Assembly: GCA_002189035.1 (NCBI GenBank)
Contig: NEEC01000019.1
Span: 868,001 to 932,000 of the forward strand
DNA: 64,000 nucleotides
Direction: 5' to 3'
DNA from: Utricularia gibba
Taxonomy: Eukaryota > Streptophyta > Magnoliopsida > Lamiales > Lentibulariaceae
This document shows, piece by piece, positions 1-10,545 of the stretch. Numbering within the stretch: the stretch's first letter is position 1; every line of letters starts with the position of its first letter. The position numbers and the translations under genes are program-made. The notes beneath the pieces were generated by a model. It saw only the letters and a program-made list of their open reading frames with translations, was not told where the DNA came from and searched no databases.

Positions 1-131
1 TGTGGTGGCGGCAGAGCAGCGGGGCTGCTCCGGCGGCACCATGACGCCGGAGCTGAATTGTAGGGCACCGGAAAGGATCCAATAGCACTTGCCAAAGGTC
101 AAAACTTGTTTATATGCAGGTTTGCCGGTTG
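1..131 (+). pseudogene. Decayed plantacyanin exon-2 fragment
   Basis: The first 131 bases align by eye with exon 2 of the intact plantacyanin gene 2 kb downstream: both have a 'tgtggtggcgg' block, a 'ggctgctc' block and a 'gccaaaggtcaaaactt' type block that codes for the strand before the last copper ligands. The copy carries internal stops and indels and dissolves into AT-rich DNA just where the His-Cys-Gly copper loop should follow. The window begins inside it, so an exon 1 may lie further left. It is a relic of a third member of the plantacyanin cluster. Confidence 0.75.
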
Positions 132-1731
132 ATGATGTTTGAAAACATCAATCTAAAATTAATTTCAATATAGTTAAATATTTTTAAGAATTATTATTGT
201 ATAACTGATTCATATTTGAAATTTAAAAAATGATAATTTTTTTGTAATTAAATGAATTTATTTATAAATATTCATATTTTATAAATAATTTATATAACAA
301 AATATTATAATATAACATTTTAAAAATAGATTTATAAATTATTTTAAATAGATTTATATTAAAACTATAGTTATATAAATAATTTATATAATAATTTAAA
401 TAGGTTTATATTAAAATTATAATACTTTAATAACTTATTTAAATAAAAAATCATTATAAAATTATTCATTTTAAAAGTTAATAATTGTAATAGAGGTATA
501 TTTGTAAATTTGTATTCCAAATTAATTATGTTGAGGGCAAGAATCGTTATCCGAGAGGAAGCCGATTTTTGGGTTATGGGTGCATCCGGATATGCCGCGC
601 CTGGTTAAGTTTGTGGTGTTTCGCTCGGTTCGTTTTAGCATAAATAAAGATAGACGGAGATTTTTACATGAAAATCATCGAGAAATGGAAAAATCACAGA
701 GCTGTCGAGACTCGTCGGAGAAATGGTTTTCACTAGACGAAAGTGAGGAAAAATACAAGTCGGAAGGGGTAGAGTCGAACCTTTTTATCTTCAATGTTTT
801 TCATACTTATAGGAGAGACCGATCTGATCGAATCCTGAGTTTTGCAGATATCGACCGCTTTCTGTACCTGTAATATGTATTGTGATTTTACTTTTCAGAT
901 TATCGTCGCCTGCTCTATTGTAATTCAGCCACTTTTCAGACTGTGCAAAATGGACACTACTGTCTAATCTCTGACAAATATTGGTCTATCGATCGGTACC
1001 AGGTTGTTATGACACATTTTGGCTCTTTTTCAGAGACTGATTATTCACATCCGATTTGTACCCCATCAAATTATAAAAAATTAATTCTCACATAAAATTT
1101 ATAAGTCTTTAAATTATAATAGAATTATTTTAAATCATTTACGAAATAAGATAATTGAGTAAATATTTGAAAAAGAAAATTAGTTCATACACAAATTCAT
1201 TAATTCTTTGAAAAGATATGATTGTTGTGTCAAATGTGTATGCGTTGACTTATGGGTAACTTATTATTATTGAAGGAAAAATTAATTATAACGTGTGTCT
1301 GATGTGTAATTTTATTTGTACAGAATATTATCAAATAATGATAATTACTTGAAATATTTTAAATAATTAACAAAGATAATTTATATAAAATATTATAATT
1401 CGAAATTGATGGTGAATTAATTTACAAAAAATAAAACTTTGGCGTCACTTTTTAGGAGAGGAGAAGGCTTTTGGACAAAATGAGCGTCGGTAAAGACAGG
1501 GATGGCCGGCCGCGCCTTAAAGGCACCAAACCAAAAGTCCAATTCCGCAGAAGCGCTTTCTTCACTGGGACCCACTTCTGCATTTCTTTTCCGCGCCATT
1601 GTATTATTTATTATTAAAATAATAGAATAATTTGATCCCAGACCGGCCGAGTCACTCTTTCTCGGACGGGTTTCATGGAGTAACTCGGTTTCCCGGTTCG
1701 CAATTAAATGCCATGAGGAGGAATATTTTCT
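132..1731. other. AT-rich intergenic DNA
   Basis: I see no supported gene. The stretch from about 290 to 450 is extremely AT-rich, with imperfect tandem elements around a 'aaatagatttatatta' type motif. A moderately GC-rich segment at 1440-1610 has a 60-codon minus ORF without recognisable features. Confidence 0.6.
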
Positions 1732-1739
1732 CTATAAAT
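1732..1739 (+). promoter_or_regulatory. TATA box of first plantacyanin gene
   Basis: 'ctataaat' lies 63-70 bp upstream of the ATG at 1802, leaving a leader of about 30-40 nt if transcription starts the usual distance downstream. Confidence 0.7.
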
Positions 1740-1801
1740 ACGACTGGAGTGGTAGTGGGAGTGGCAGAGGGAGTTGCAGGGAGGACTGAGAGAGCTTACA
1801 G

Positions 1802-2273
1802 ATGATGAAGACCGAGGGAAGAGGCAGTGCAGCGGTGGTTTCCGTGGTCATGCTGGTGGCCATGGCGGTGGTGCTTCATTCCGGCACAGCGGAAGCCGCC
1901 ACGTATGTCGTCGGAGATCGCAGGGGCTGGACTTTCAATGTCGCCAGTTGGACTAATGGCAAGCCGTTCAGAGCCGGCGACACTCTCGGTAAGTTTTTTT
2001 TTTTTTTTTTTTACTGGGTTACTGGAAAGACAGACCTTTTTACAAACTCTGAGGGGAAAACTTTTTTCAACAGTTTTCAACTACAACCCTTTGTTCCACA
2101 ATGTGGTGGCGGTGAACAGAGGGGGTTATTACGGCTGCTCTGCTCCACGGGGATCCCGTTTTTATACCAGCGGAAGAGATCAGATCACGCTTGCCAGAGG
2201 CCAAAACTTTTTCATCTGTAGTATTCCCGGGCACTGCTCTGGCGGGATGAAGATTGCTCTTAATGCTGTGTAA
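1802..2273 (+). CDS. Plantacyanin (basic blue protein), copy 1
   Basis: Secreted type-1 copper protein of the phytocyanin family. Exons are 1802-1988 and 2074-2273, giving 128 residues; the intron follows the codons for GDTL, the usual phytocyanin position, and carries a long T run. Residues 1-32 are a hydrophobic signal peptide ending near 'AEAA', and the mature protein starts with TYVVGDRRGW. The copper ligands expected for plantacyanins are all present: His in FHNVV, Cys in YGCSAP, His in PGHCSGG and Met in GGMK. Like plantacyanins it lacks a proline-rich tail or GPI signal. Family members act in the cell wall in pollen-tube guidance and other processes. An AATAAA signal lies at 2318. The next ATG, at 1805, would change the protein by one residue only. 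Confidence 0.9.
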
Positions 2274-2533
2274 CGAGCGTGCCAAGCTCTGTGTGTCTCT
2301 CCCGGTCATCTTTCAGTAATAAAAATGTGTTTCCGACCAGATTGTGTGACAAAGGACATGAACCAGTGAACACAAAATAATGAACTAACATCGTTGAGTC
2401 CAAACCTCGAAGAAGAGAACTGAATGGATAAAAGGCCCAATCCGTCGACTTTTAGCCCGGACCGTTACGAATCCCTCTGTCTTAAAACGTCTAGAGAAAG
2501 GAATAACAACGGAAAATTGAAAAGTTGCTAGAG

Positions 2534-5500
2534 ATGTCGAGTAGTGCAGAGAGGACGAGGCCCTTCGCCTTGTTCATGGCTTTCGGCACCAAGGGCGACG
2601 CTTACCCCATTGCTGTGTGCTTCTTTGCTTATTTCGTTTAGCGTTTCAACATTGAGTGCCTAGTTTCATTTCGCGGGCTTCTTCTTTTTTCTTTTAAACT
2701 GCAGGCCTTAGCTGCGGCCTTCGCTTGCGATCATCCAGATTATGACGTGCAATTTGTAACTCATTCTGCTCACGACGTATGATGTCATCTATGAGGCTCT
2801 TCTTGGGATTGGGATTGTGCTTGTTCACAAATGTTGGTCTCTCGTTTGCAGAATCTTGAAGTTCGGCTGCGCAAAAAAGGCGTTTCATTTTTTCCGGTTT
2901 CCTCCCTACCCGTTTTCTCTGTGGAGCAACACAAAGATACTGGAGATTCTGAAGGTGCTTTTCGGTATATGATTGTTGAAATTTATAAAGCATGTCCTTA
3001 TGCCAGTTCAGAGTTCTGTAATCAAAATTTATCTGTGCTTATTGCTTTCCTCGTTTAGACTTTCATCTAAATGGCCAGGATGTATCAAGGTCTCTTTTTC
3101 ACAGAAGAAGAAAGAGATCACTAGAAAACACCGGCAGGAGTGCCTCTCAATAGTTGACAAAATGTATGGGAATGGGGCAATCTTAGACGGCGATCTCATA
3201 GTCATAAATTTCTTTGCACTGGTATGTTCTCTATAATGGATCGTTTTAAAGTACTCCGCACGGCAAAGCAGCAGTAAATTTTCATAATTTTATCCATCGT
3301 TATATCCTTTCAGGAAGGTTGGAGTCTTGCTGAACTTTTTCGTGTTCGGTGTATGGTTGCAGCTCCTTATGTTGTTCCATACAGGTATCTTTTTTTTCTG
3401 AAGTTGCAAAGTCCTTCTTAGGTATGATAAACTTGAAGTGAGGCAAGTGAATGGAACTGAAAAGTTTTCGGCCTTTTCTTTTATGAGCATTCTATGATAT
3501 TGAATAGTTTTCACTTTCAATGACTATTTTCACTCACCCTGTGACTAGTGCCCCCTCGTCTTTTGAGCGCCAATTCAAGAATGAACATCCTCTTTTATAC
3601 CAATATCTTCGAGAAGCTCCAAGTGGTAAGGTATATCTTGTCTCTACTTTCTTCTGCATGCATTGATATCTTTTTGTTTCGTTAGCTACATATAATCTAC
3701 TTTTTTCCCCATCTCCCAATGAGTATTTGATTGATAATTCCAATTGAACCAGACCCGCGTGCATGTTACATGTGTCTATCGAACCATTTTACCAGCCTGT
3801 CGCTTCTGGCTTTGATTGTAACTCTTACTTTCCCTGGAATTTATTGAAAATATAATTCTTGGTTAACTCAGCAATTACACTTGATTTTTCAGATTTGTTG
3901 GGGAGATGTTATGCACTGGATGTGGCCCTTATTCACTGATGACTGGGGGATATGGAGAAGCTTTGATCTTCACTTGAGCTTTTGGCCCTTTATGGTCACA
4001 GCCGCTTCCATTAGATAATATTTTGCCTTTTTTTTCTCATTTCTAGAAATAAACAAAAAATGTTTGATGTGTATACAAGTATTTCTTTTTGTTGATCTAA
4101 ACCAGGACCCAGTTACGTCCCTCCCAACATGGCATGATAGGCCTGCATCTCCCCTGCTTCTGTATGATTTTTTTTTTTTTTTTCTGAAAGGGATTGGTTT
4201 TTGTGCTTTAAAATTCTGCAATATCCACAAGGAAAAGTGCACTTCTGTTGAAGAACACATTTGTCTCTTGTAAACTTATTCTATGCTGCCTCATTTATTC
4301 CTTGTAATGGCCTGGTGCCTTTGTTGAACAGATACGGGTTTAGTAGAGAAATTGTTGACTACCCTGGTAAATTTTATTAGCTACTTTGTGGTTTACATGC
4401 TCGCTTTTGGCTTACTATTCATTATAGTTGTACTAGCAGACTTTTGTATATACCTCCCTTTTTTGATGTTGCACATTCTAGGTTACTGGCCATCTTCGGT
4501 ACGGGTTTGTGGGTTTTGGTTTCTCCCACCGGATTGGCAATTCTCTTGTCCCAATTGTTCAGAAATGTCATCTTTGTGTCCGTCAAGTAAACCAAACCCC
4601 ATAAATGAGCTGTGTTCGACTCATACAAAGTTTAAGCACTTTCTGGATTCTTCAGATGAGCAACCTATTTTCATTGGTCTCAGTTCCATTGGTAGGTGAG
4701 TCCATTTTAAGTTTTGACATGGCCTATCAAACTCTTGAGGGTTTTTCATTCTAATATCTCTCTATTGGAATTTTCATCTTTAGATGATACTTAGACAATG
4801 CAGAAGTATACATGTTGAGCTTATAGCACAGTTCAAGTCTTGTGTAACTTTTCTATGCCGGACTGTTGATAAGAAGATGTAATCGTAGAAATTTTTAACT
4901 TGGATTTTGTAACAGAAGAATATTAGATATTTCTATGGCCTCCATATCTTCTATCACCTTTAGAGAAATTAAATTCTTTTATATATGTAGCTGTATCATT
5001 CTCACTGTAGCCCCCTTCTGCAGCATGGGTTACCTTGGGGATCCAAAGGCGTTCCTTTTGGTCCTGGAAATGGCTCTTAGAATGTCGAGTTACAGATTTA
5101 TTTTGTTTTCAGCTGGTTATGGGCCCTTAGATACTGCTATTGAAATCTTTTCTAATATGCCCTCAACTTCCAAGAACATGCAACTTGGTGAAGCATTGAA
5201 CCACCTGTTTGAAGGTCGACTCCTTTGCTATTCGGGGTTAGTTCTACCAACAAAACTAAGATTTTCTAGTCTTGATACAATTAAATCTACTATCCTGGTT
5301 CTCCTATTACTAAAGATACTCTTTACTAGGTGCAAATTCAGCTTAATTGTCTACTATATGATTTTTTTAATAATTATTTTTCTTGAGCAGTGATATGCCA
5401 TACAGGTGGCTGTTTCCTCAGTGCGCTGCTGTTGTCCACCATGGAGGAAGGTATCTTTCCTTTCCACCTTCTCCCATTTCCCAGATTGTTTTCTGTGTAT

Positions 5501-6082
5501 TGAAGCTCTGAAAGAGTTCATCTTTTGAATGTCACTCATTGCCAGCGGATCCACTGCAGCCGCTCTTCATGCTGGAGTTCCTCAGGTTTAGTTTATCTTA
5601 TCTAGCATTTGTATTGTTGTTCAGAGTTTTAAATGATATCCCAGTTGAACAAGAACAAGTAATTGCTCGCTAGTCATCAACTTATGTTTTTTTTTTTTTT
5701 CACGGACACACCCCTTATCTGTAAAATGTGTCAGGTTATTTGTCCTTTTATCCTGGACCAGTTTTACTGGGCAGAGAGGATGCATTGGCTTGGTGTTGCC
5801 TCAGAGCCATTAAAAAGTAGTCAACTGTTTCCATCCGGAGAAGATGGCAACTCCCTACTAGAAGCTGCAACTATGCTTGTAAGGGCAATCAATCATGCCT
5901 TATCCACTGACATCAAGACGAATGCAGCAAGACTGTCAACTAGGCTAGCAGCGGAGGTAATGCTTACTGGATCCGAGGCTCAACTAGTTGCATTTTATCC
6001 TGCCAACTGACCTTCATTCGTCCCTCAGGATGGTGTTGCAGTGGCCATGGAGATAATCAAGAAGGAAATTCTTCACATGTGA
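2534..6082 (+). CDS. Sterol 3-beta-glucosyltransferase-like UGT
   Basis: GT1-family glycosyltransferase of the type that transfers glucose from UDP-glucose to membrane sterols. Fifteen exons: 2534-2614, 2705-2776, 2852-2954, 3079-3221, 3314-3384, 3549-3630, 3893-3994, 4106-4161, 4332-4366, 4482-4695, 5024-5236, 5391-5450, 5546-5585, 5735-5956, 6029-6082. All junctions keep frame and give 515 residues. The N-terminal half has the FGTKGDAYPIA motif of the donor-side fold. The C-terminal half has HHGGSGSTAAAL and FILDQFYWAERM, matching the UDP-sugar-binding region of this family. There is no long N-terminal extension or PH/GRAM domain as in fungal or UGT80A enzymes, so it belongs with the shorter plant clade (I recall At5g24750 as an example). 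The acceptor is not provable from sequence. Confidence 0.88.
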
Positions 6083-6649
6083 GGCTTCAAGTTTCAATCA
6101 GATATCTGAGGCACTTCACATTACATCTGATGCTAACATACTTCACTAAACTGCTAAGCAACTTGTCAACCACTGCTTTAGCCAACTGTTTCAATCTGTA
6201 GACATTGATTAGCCGACATTTATCAGTTGCCTTATTTTGGGGTGGGGGTCCAGGAAATAAATTCAGAAATAGACCAATGATGAATCATCGACCAATGGTC
6301 CAAAGAAGAACAAGAAGGTTCAAGTTGGTTGGATGTATTTTTCTTCACCCTACATACTTTCTACTTAAGGTCTGTTATTTTATCTTTCATTTGAAAATTG
6401 AAAAATTTCACGTGAAAGTTAAGTACTCTGGGAAAATTTTCATAAAGGCTATTCCTTACTTTACTCTTATGGGCCAAGTTCATTATTATTCTTTGGATTG
6501 TCTATTGATTCATGGGCGATGCAGGTTACACTTTATTTGCAGCTTAATCATTCTAGAAATTGAGAGTAAAATAAATGGAGCAGGTAGGATGCCGCTATAG
6601 CATTATAATTAAAATAAATCTATGATTTCAGTTCCTTTGGTTTCTTTTT
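6083..6649. other. Intergenic, UGT 3' end to plantacyanin promoter
   Basis: This presumably holds the 3' UTR of the glucosyltransferase gene and then AT-rich spacer. A 131-codon plus ORF (6205-6600) has no family features, and I regard it as chance. Confidence 0.5.
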
Positions 6650-6657
6650 CTATAAAT
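6650..6657 (+). promoter_or_regulatory. TATA box of second plantacyanin gene
   Basis: 'ctataaat' at this position puts the expected transcription start at about 6680. That is downstream of the upstream in-frame ATGs at 6622 and 6670, and so argues for the ATG at 6712. Confidence 0.65.
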
Positions 6658-6711
6658 CCAACAAGGAACATGGAGAGTAGTTCGAGAGTAGCAGGTGGCA
6701 GAAAGGGATTG

Positions 6712-7176
6712 ATGGCCAAGGGAAGAGGCAGTGCAGCGGTGGCTTCCATAGCCCTGGTGGTGGTTGCGGTGCTGCTGCTCCATTCCGGGATGACTGAAGC
6801 TCTAACCTCCTACACCGTTGGAGGCAGGGATGGCTGGTCTTTCGGTGTCAGCAGTTGGCCTAGAGGCAAGCGGTTCCTAGCCGGCGACACTCTTGGTAAC
6901 AGATAATCTCCTGCATTATGCACATGGCTCACCCTGTCTTCTCTTTATCATGGCTTTCTTTTCCACCACCATACAGTGTTCAACTACGACCCTTCATTCC
7001 ATAATGTAGCTGCTGTGGATGGACTCAGCTACGCCAGATGCTCGGCGCCACCCAGAGCCCGCGCGCTTGGTAGTGGAAGAGATCAGGTGAAGCTCGTCAA
7101 GGGTGCAAATTTCTTCATCTGCACCGTGCCTGGACACTGTCAGTCTGGACTGAAGATGGCTCTTGTGGCTCTGTGA
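6712..7176 (+). CDS. Plantacyanin-like phytocyanin, copy 2
   Basis: Exons 6712-6895 and 6977-7176 give 127 residues. The intron position and phase match copy 1, and the proteins share the N-terminal block KGRGSAAV and the GDTL intron site, so this is a tandem duplicate. The ATG at 6712 is chosen because it aligns with copy 1 and because the TATA box lies only about 13 bp upstream of the ATG at 6670. A signal peptide spans roughly residues 1-29. Copper ligands His (FHNVA), Cys (ARCSAP) and His (PGHCQSG) are kept, but the axial position reads SGLK, Leu instead of the Met found in copy 1. Such a change usually gives a three-coordinate, higher-potential blue copper site. Role otherwise as for secreted plantacyanins. 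Confidence 0.88.
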
Positions 7177-7450
7177 TGAACATGAACTCCTCCCCTGTGT
7201 ACTTTAATAATATCGTGGTTCTGCTTCCTAACGAGGCATCCCTTTTTCTGAAACACTTACAAGAAAATGATTGTATCCTGGTTTGTCCTTGTGGAGAAGC
7301 TTAAGCTTGAAACTAAGTTGATTCCTTTCCCAATCCCCTGGAATCTCCTGCACAAGCCATTCCATGGGCGATCTCCTCTCCCCACAAGCCATCGTGCTTC
7401 CATTAAGAAGCACCTTCTCCCTCGCTATAAGTGCTGATTCTGAGTTTTCT

Positions 7451-8259
7451 ATGATTCGTTGTCCCCGGGTCGTCTTCCACGGCGTTGCGAGGGCCAGAAC
7501 GTATCATTACTATTGGTGTCGTCATTGCAGCCGAGCCGTCCGGACCAGGGCCTCGGACCCTGGCGCAGGGATATGTCCGCACTGTTCGTCTCAATTGAGC
7601 CTCGAGCTCGACGTCTCTAGGCCGACGCGCCGTCTCCTGGATCCGGCACCGGGGCCCGTCTGCTCGAATCCCTGGCAGGAGCCCTGGATTCTCCGGTCAG
7701 GCCACGAGAACGACAGAATCAGGATCATGGTGATCTAGGGCCTGGAAACATGTTAACTCCGATTCATAACTTCGATTTCGATCAATGCGATCCCGTATCC
7801 AGCGAATCAACGATTCAGGGCCTGGTGGAGACCCAACTGAGCGACGAGCATCTGCAATCCGACGAATGCTGCCCTGTCTGCAAAGACGAATTCCTTGTTG
7901 GGCATAGGGTAATGGAGCTTCCTTGCAGACATTTCTACCACCGTGACTGCATTCTTCCATGGCTCCAAATTCGAGACACCTGCCCCGTATGCCGGTTCAG
8001 GGTCCCCGGATTATCCCATGACGACGACGACAACAACCGCAGCTTCCACGACACTTTTAGCAACTTCATCCCAGAGAATCTTGAACAACAAGGCTATGAC
8101 AGATACCATGAAAACTGGAGATGGATGACTGCTCTTACCACAACCCCATTCAGCTTGTTGGGAAGCTTGGGTCAACTCCTCCTCGACTTCCTCGACGGTC
8201 GGATCCATGTTTCCGGTGGAGACAACCCGTGGTGGCATTCCTGGGGCCTCCATTTCTAG
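7451..8259 (+). CDS. RING-H2 E3 ubiquitin ligase, one frame break
   Basis: Intronless gene of the plant zinc-ribbon plus RING-H2 family (RDUF/BCA2-like). The N-terminal part, in one frame, has a zinc ribbon: YYWCRHCSR followed by ICPHCSSQ, about residues 17-46. The rest, in another frame, includes a low-complexity linker and a complete RING-H2 finger (CPVC, 14 residues, CRHFYHRDC, CPVC) that would bind an E2 enzyme. The frames meet at a run of four G at 7651-7654. One more G there would give a continuous protein of about 269 residues with the plausible joint ARLLESLAGALD. An ATG at 7364 is also in frame with the first part; 7451 is preferred because family members begin close to the zinc ribbon. 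The break may be a consensus error or a real mutation. Confidence 0.75.
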
Positions 8260-10000
8260 GAACTAGAGAGGAGCAGGTAAGCTTCCTGAAATCATATGAT
8301 CCCATCCCATCGGCAACGAAGCCGGTTTAGTCTCTACTGGTTGCTCGACAGGCGCACATGGAGACGATGAAGGATTCTCTCGGAACTGTAAAAAAGACGC
8401 ATCCATCACCTGCGTAAAAGCATCTAGAAGAATGTCCATGAAATGGAAGCAGTTGTTTATAACACTACATCTAAAAAATAAAAATACATGTACGGATCTG
8501 CATTCTGTAATTTCAAAAAATAAGATTGTTCCTTTTTAATTAAGATTAAAATAATTTATTACAAGTAACTCCTTTTTTTTTATCAAAATGACACTTTTAG
8601 TCTTTAATACTTGGTTAAAGTGCCGTGTTTAATAATTATTAGCATAATTGATCCCAAATTTGTAGCATTTTCAACATGTTTATTGAGAAAATATCACAAC
8701 TCATGATATTTTTCATTCTAAGTACTTAATTCATACGATTTTATATTTTTTTGAAAACATATCTCATACAAGATTAGTAAAATTATTCTATTTAAACTTA
8801 TCATTTATTGCCTGGTTTATAATCAATATGAGATATCATCAATACTCTATATACATTGTAAAATTAATTTTTAATATTGTTTAGTTTTAGCATAATTATT
8901 TATATTATTTGAAAACATTACATGATCCATATTATTAAAAAAAAAGACATGCTTAGTTTATATTTTTTTTACTATATGATAAAATTGATTATCAAATTAA
9001 ATCAATATCACATATCTCTAATGTTTTCCAAAATAAAAAAAAATTCATCTTTATGATCAAACCTTAATTTTTATCTCAAATTTCATTATTAATAGTCAAC
9101 AGATGATAGTGAAAATTATGATCAATTTTATCATTTTGAAAAACATTGAAAATTATTTTCTTATGAAATTCTTTATCGAAAAAAAGATGACTAATTTTAT
9201 GGAAACCAATTCTGTTCAATTTTGAAATATTAAAAACTGATTTTATCTTATTTTTAAATAATGAAAATGAATATTAATATTGTGAATATTGATTATATAA
9301 TTTGGGTAAATAGGATGGACTATTGGCTATTGCGCAATTATTCATTCTCTAAACGACAAAAGACAAAAAAAGAAAAAGAAATAACATAAATAGAATGGGT
9401 GTGGGCCATGGCCCAGGATCGAAATTGCGTACCAACGATGTTCCCAGAAGCCCAACAAGATGACATATTCGTTATCCATTACACGTGGATCCAGCGCTCC
9501 CCGGCCCACCCCAATTGCACTTCACATGTATTTACACGTAGGCGGATGCCTACGTTCCCGGTCTCCCCCTTCTTCTTTCTTTTTCGTTTTTTTTCCTTTT
9601 TTGTTGAGGACAAAATAATTGCTAAAAAGCCAATAAAAACCCGGAAATTAGTTAAAAACAGTCCGAAATTCGAAAAAAATCGACAAAAAAATCGTAATTT
9701 TAGATTAAATTATGTAAATTTTATGATTATGTGATATGAAATTTTTATATTACTATTACAATGAATGTTGAAAATAACCATTAATTTGTACAAATAGTAA
9801 AAATTATTTTACTAATATTTTGAAAAAAAGTGTGTAAATTGTTTGTTTACTTACCCCACGCGGTGAGAGGGCGCGTGACCGGAGGTAGCCCATGGCTTCG
9901 TCCACCCACAGATACGGAGCCCACCATAACTCGCCGTTAATTATTCTGTTACCGAAGTCTGCGAGCTCGGATTCTCGGAACCGAATGCCTCTTCTTCTTC
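8260..10000. other. AT-rich intergenic DNA
   Basis: Very AT-rich with no supported gene. A 111-codon plus ORF at 9399-9734 starts in a GC-richer patch and runs into A/T repeats; I do not consider it coding. Confidence 0.6.
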
Positions 10001-10006
10001 TATAAA
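10001..10006 (+). promoter_or_regulatory. TATA box of serine-rich protein-like gene
   Basis: 'tataaa' after a CT-rich stretch. With a normal 30-base spacing, transcription would start near 10033, which favours the ATG at 10078 over the one at 10036. Confidence 0.65.
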
Positions 10007-10077
10007 GTCCCTCATTTCTTGTTACGCATCTGGTTTTGCCAAAAAACCAGAAGAGTAAGTCCCCTGGTTTCACCGTC

Positions 10078-10545
10078 ATGACAACCAGATCACACCAAGC
10101 TCCCACTGCTTTCACTTCCCGATCACTCTCGCCGGTCAGCCGGTTCTCCTCCGGCCGGTACCTCCTGAGAAACGATTCCAGACCCAACACGACCATCTCA
10201 CGCGCCGCCACTCTCGGCCGATCCGCCCTTCATCATTCCGGCGCCAAGAAAACCTGCATGTGCTCGCCGACGATGCATCCGGGGTCGTTCAGGTGCAGCC
10301 TCCACAAGGGGCGTCGCGAAACGCCGTCGTATCGGCCCAGCGGTCAGTTGAATTGCACGCGGCGATCGGCGATGACGAATTCTCTGGTTCGCATCGGGAC
10401 CGTGGAGGGGGATTTGGTTAAGAGGGCACTCGCCGCGCTGATCAGACCGTCTTCGAATAGCCTACACCGCCGCGCCGACTTTCAGCCGCGCCCCAGCCGC
10501 CTCTCGGTAATGCTGACCGCCGGCGATTCCCTAAGCCGAGCCTGA
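10078..10545 (+). CDS. Plant serine-rich protein-like, unknown function
   Basis: Single-exon gene for 155 residues, rich in Ser and Arg. I recognise the pattern of an uncharacterised land-plant family usually annotated as serine-rich protein-like: a Ser-rich N-terminus, a central Cys block CMCSPTMHPGSFRCSLHK, and a conserved basic C-terminal block with RRSAMTNSLVRIG, VEGDLVKRALAALIRPSS and FQPRPSRLS. There is no signal peptide or membrane segment. The four Cys/His residues in the central block could bind a metal, but that is inference. The antisense strand is also open here because of the high GC content, but only this frame has family features. No molecular function is known to me. Confidence 0.85.
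   Translation: MTTRSHQAPTAFTSRSLSPVSRFSSGRYLLRNDSRPNTTISRAATLGRSALHHSGAKKTCMCSPTMHPGSFRCSLHKGRRETPSYRPSGQLNCTRRSAMTNSLVRIGTVEGDLVKRALAALIRPSSNSLHRRADFQPRPSRLSVMLTAGDSLSRA

Noticed and set aside
580-873. 97-codon ORF
   Set aside because: Random-looking composition, no known motif, no splice or promoter context.
9804-10211. 135-codon minus ORF opposite the serine-rich protein gene
   Set aside because: It starts inside the serine-rich gene's coding sequence and runs through its promoter; only the plus frame shows conserved motifs.
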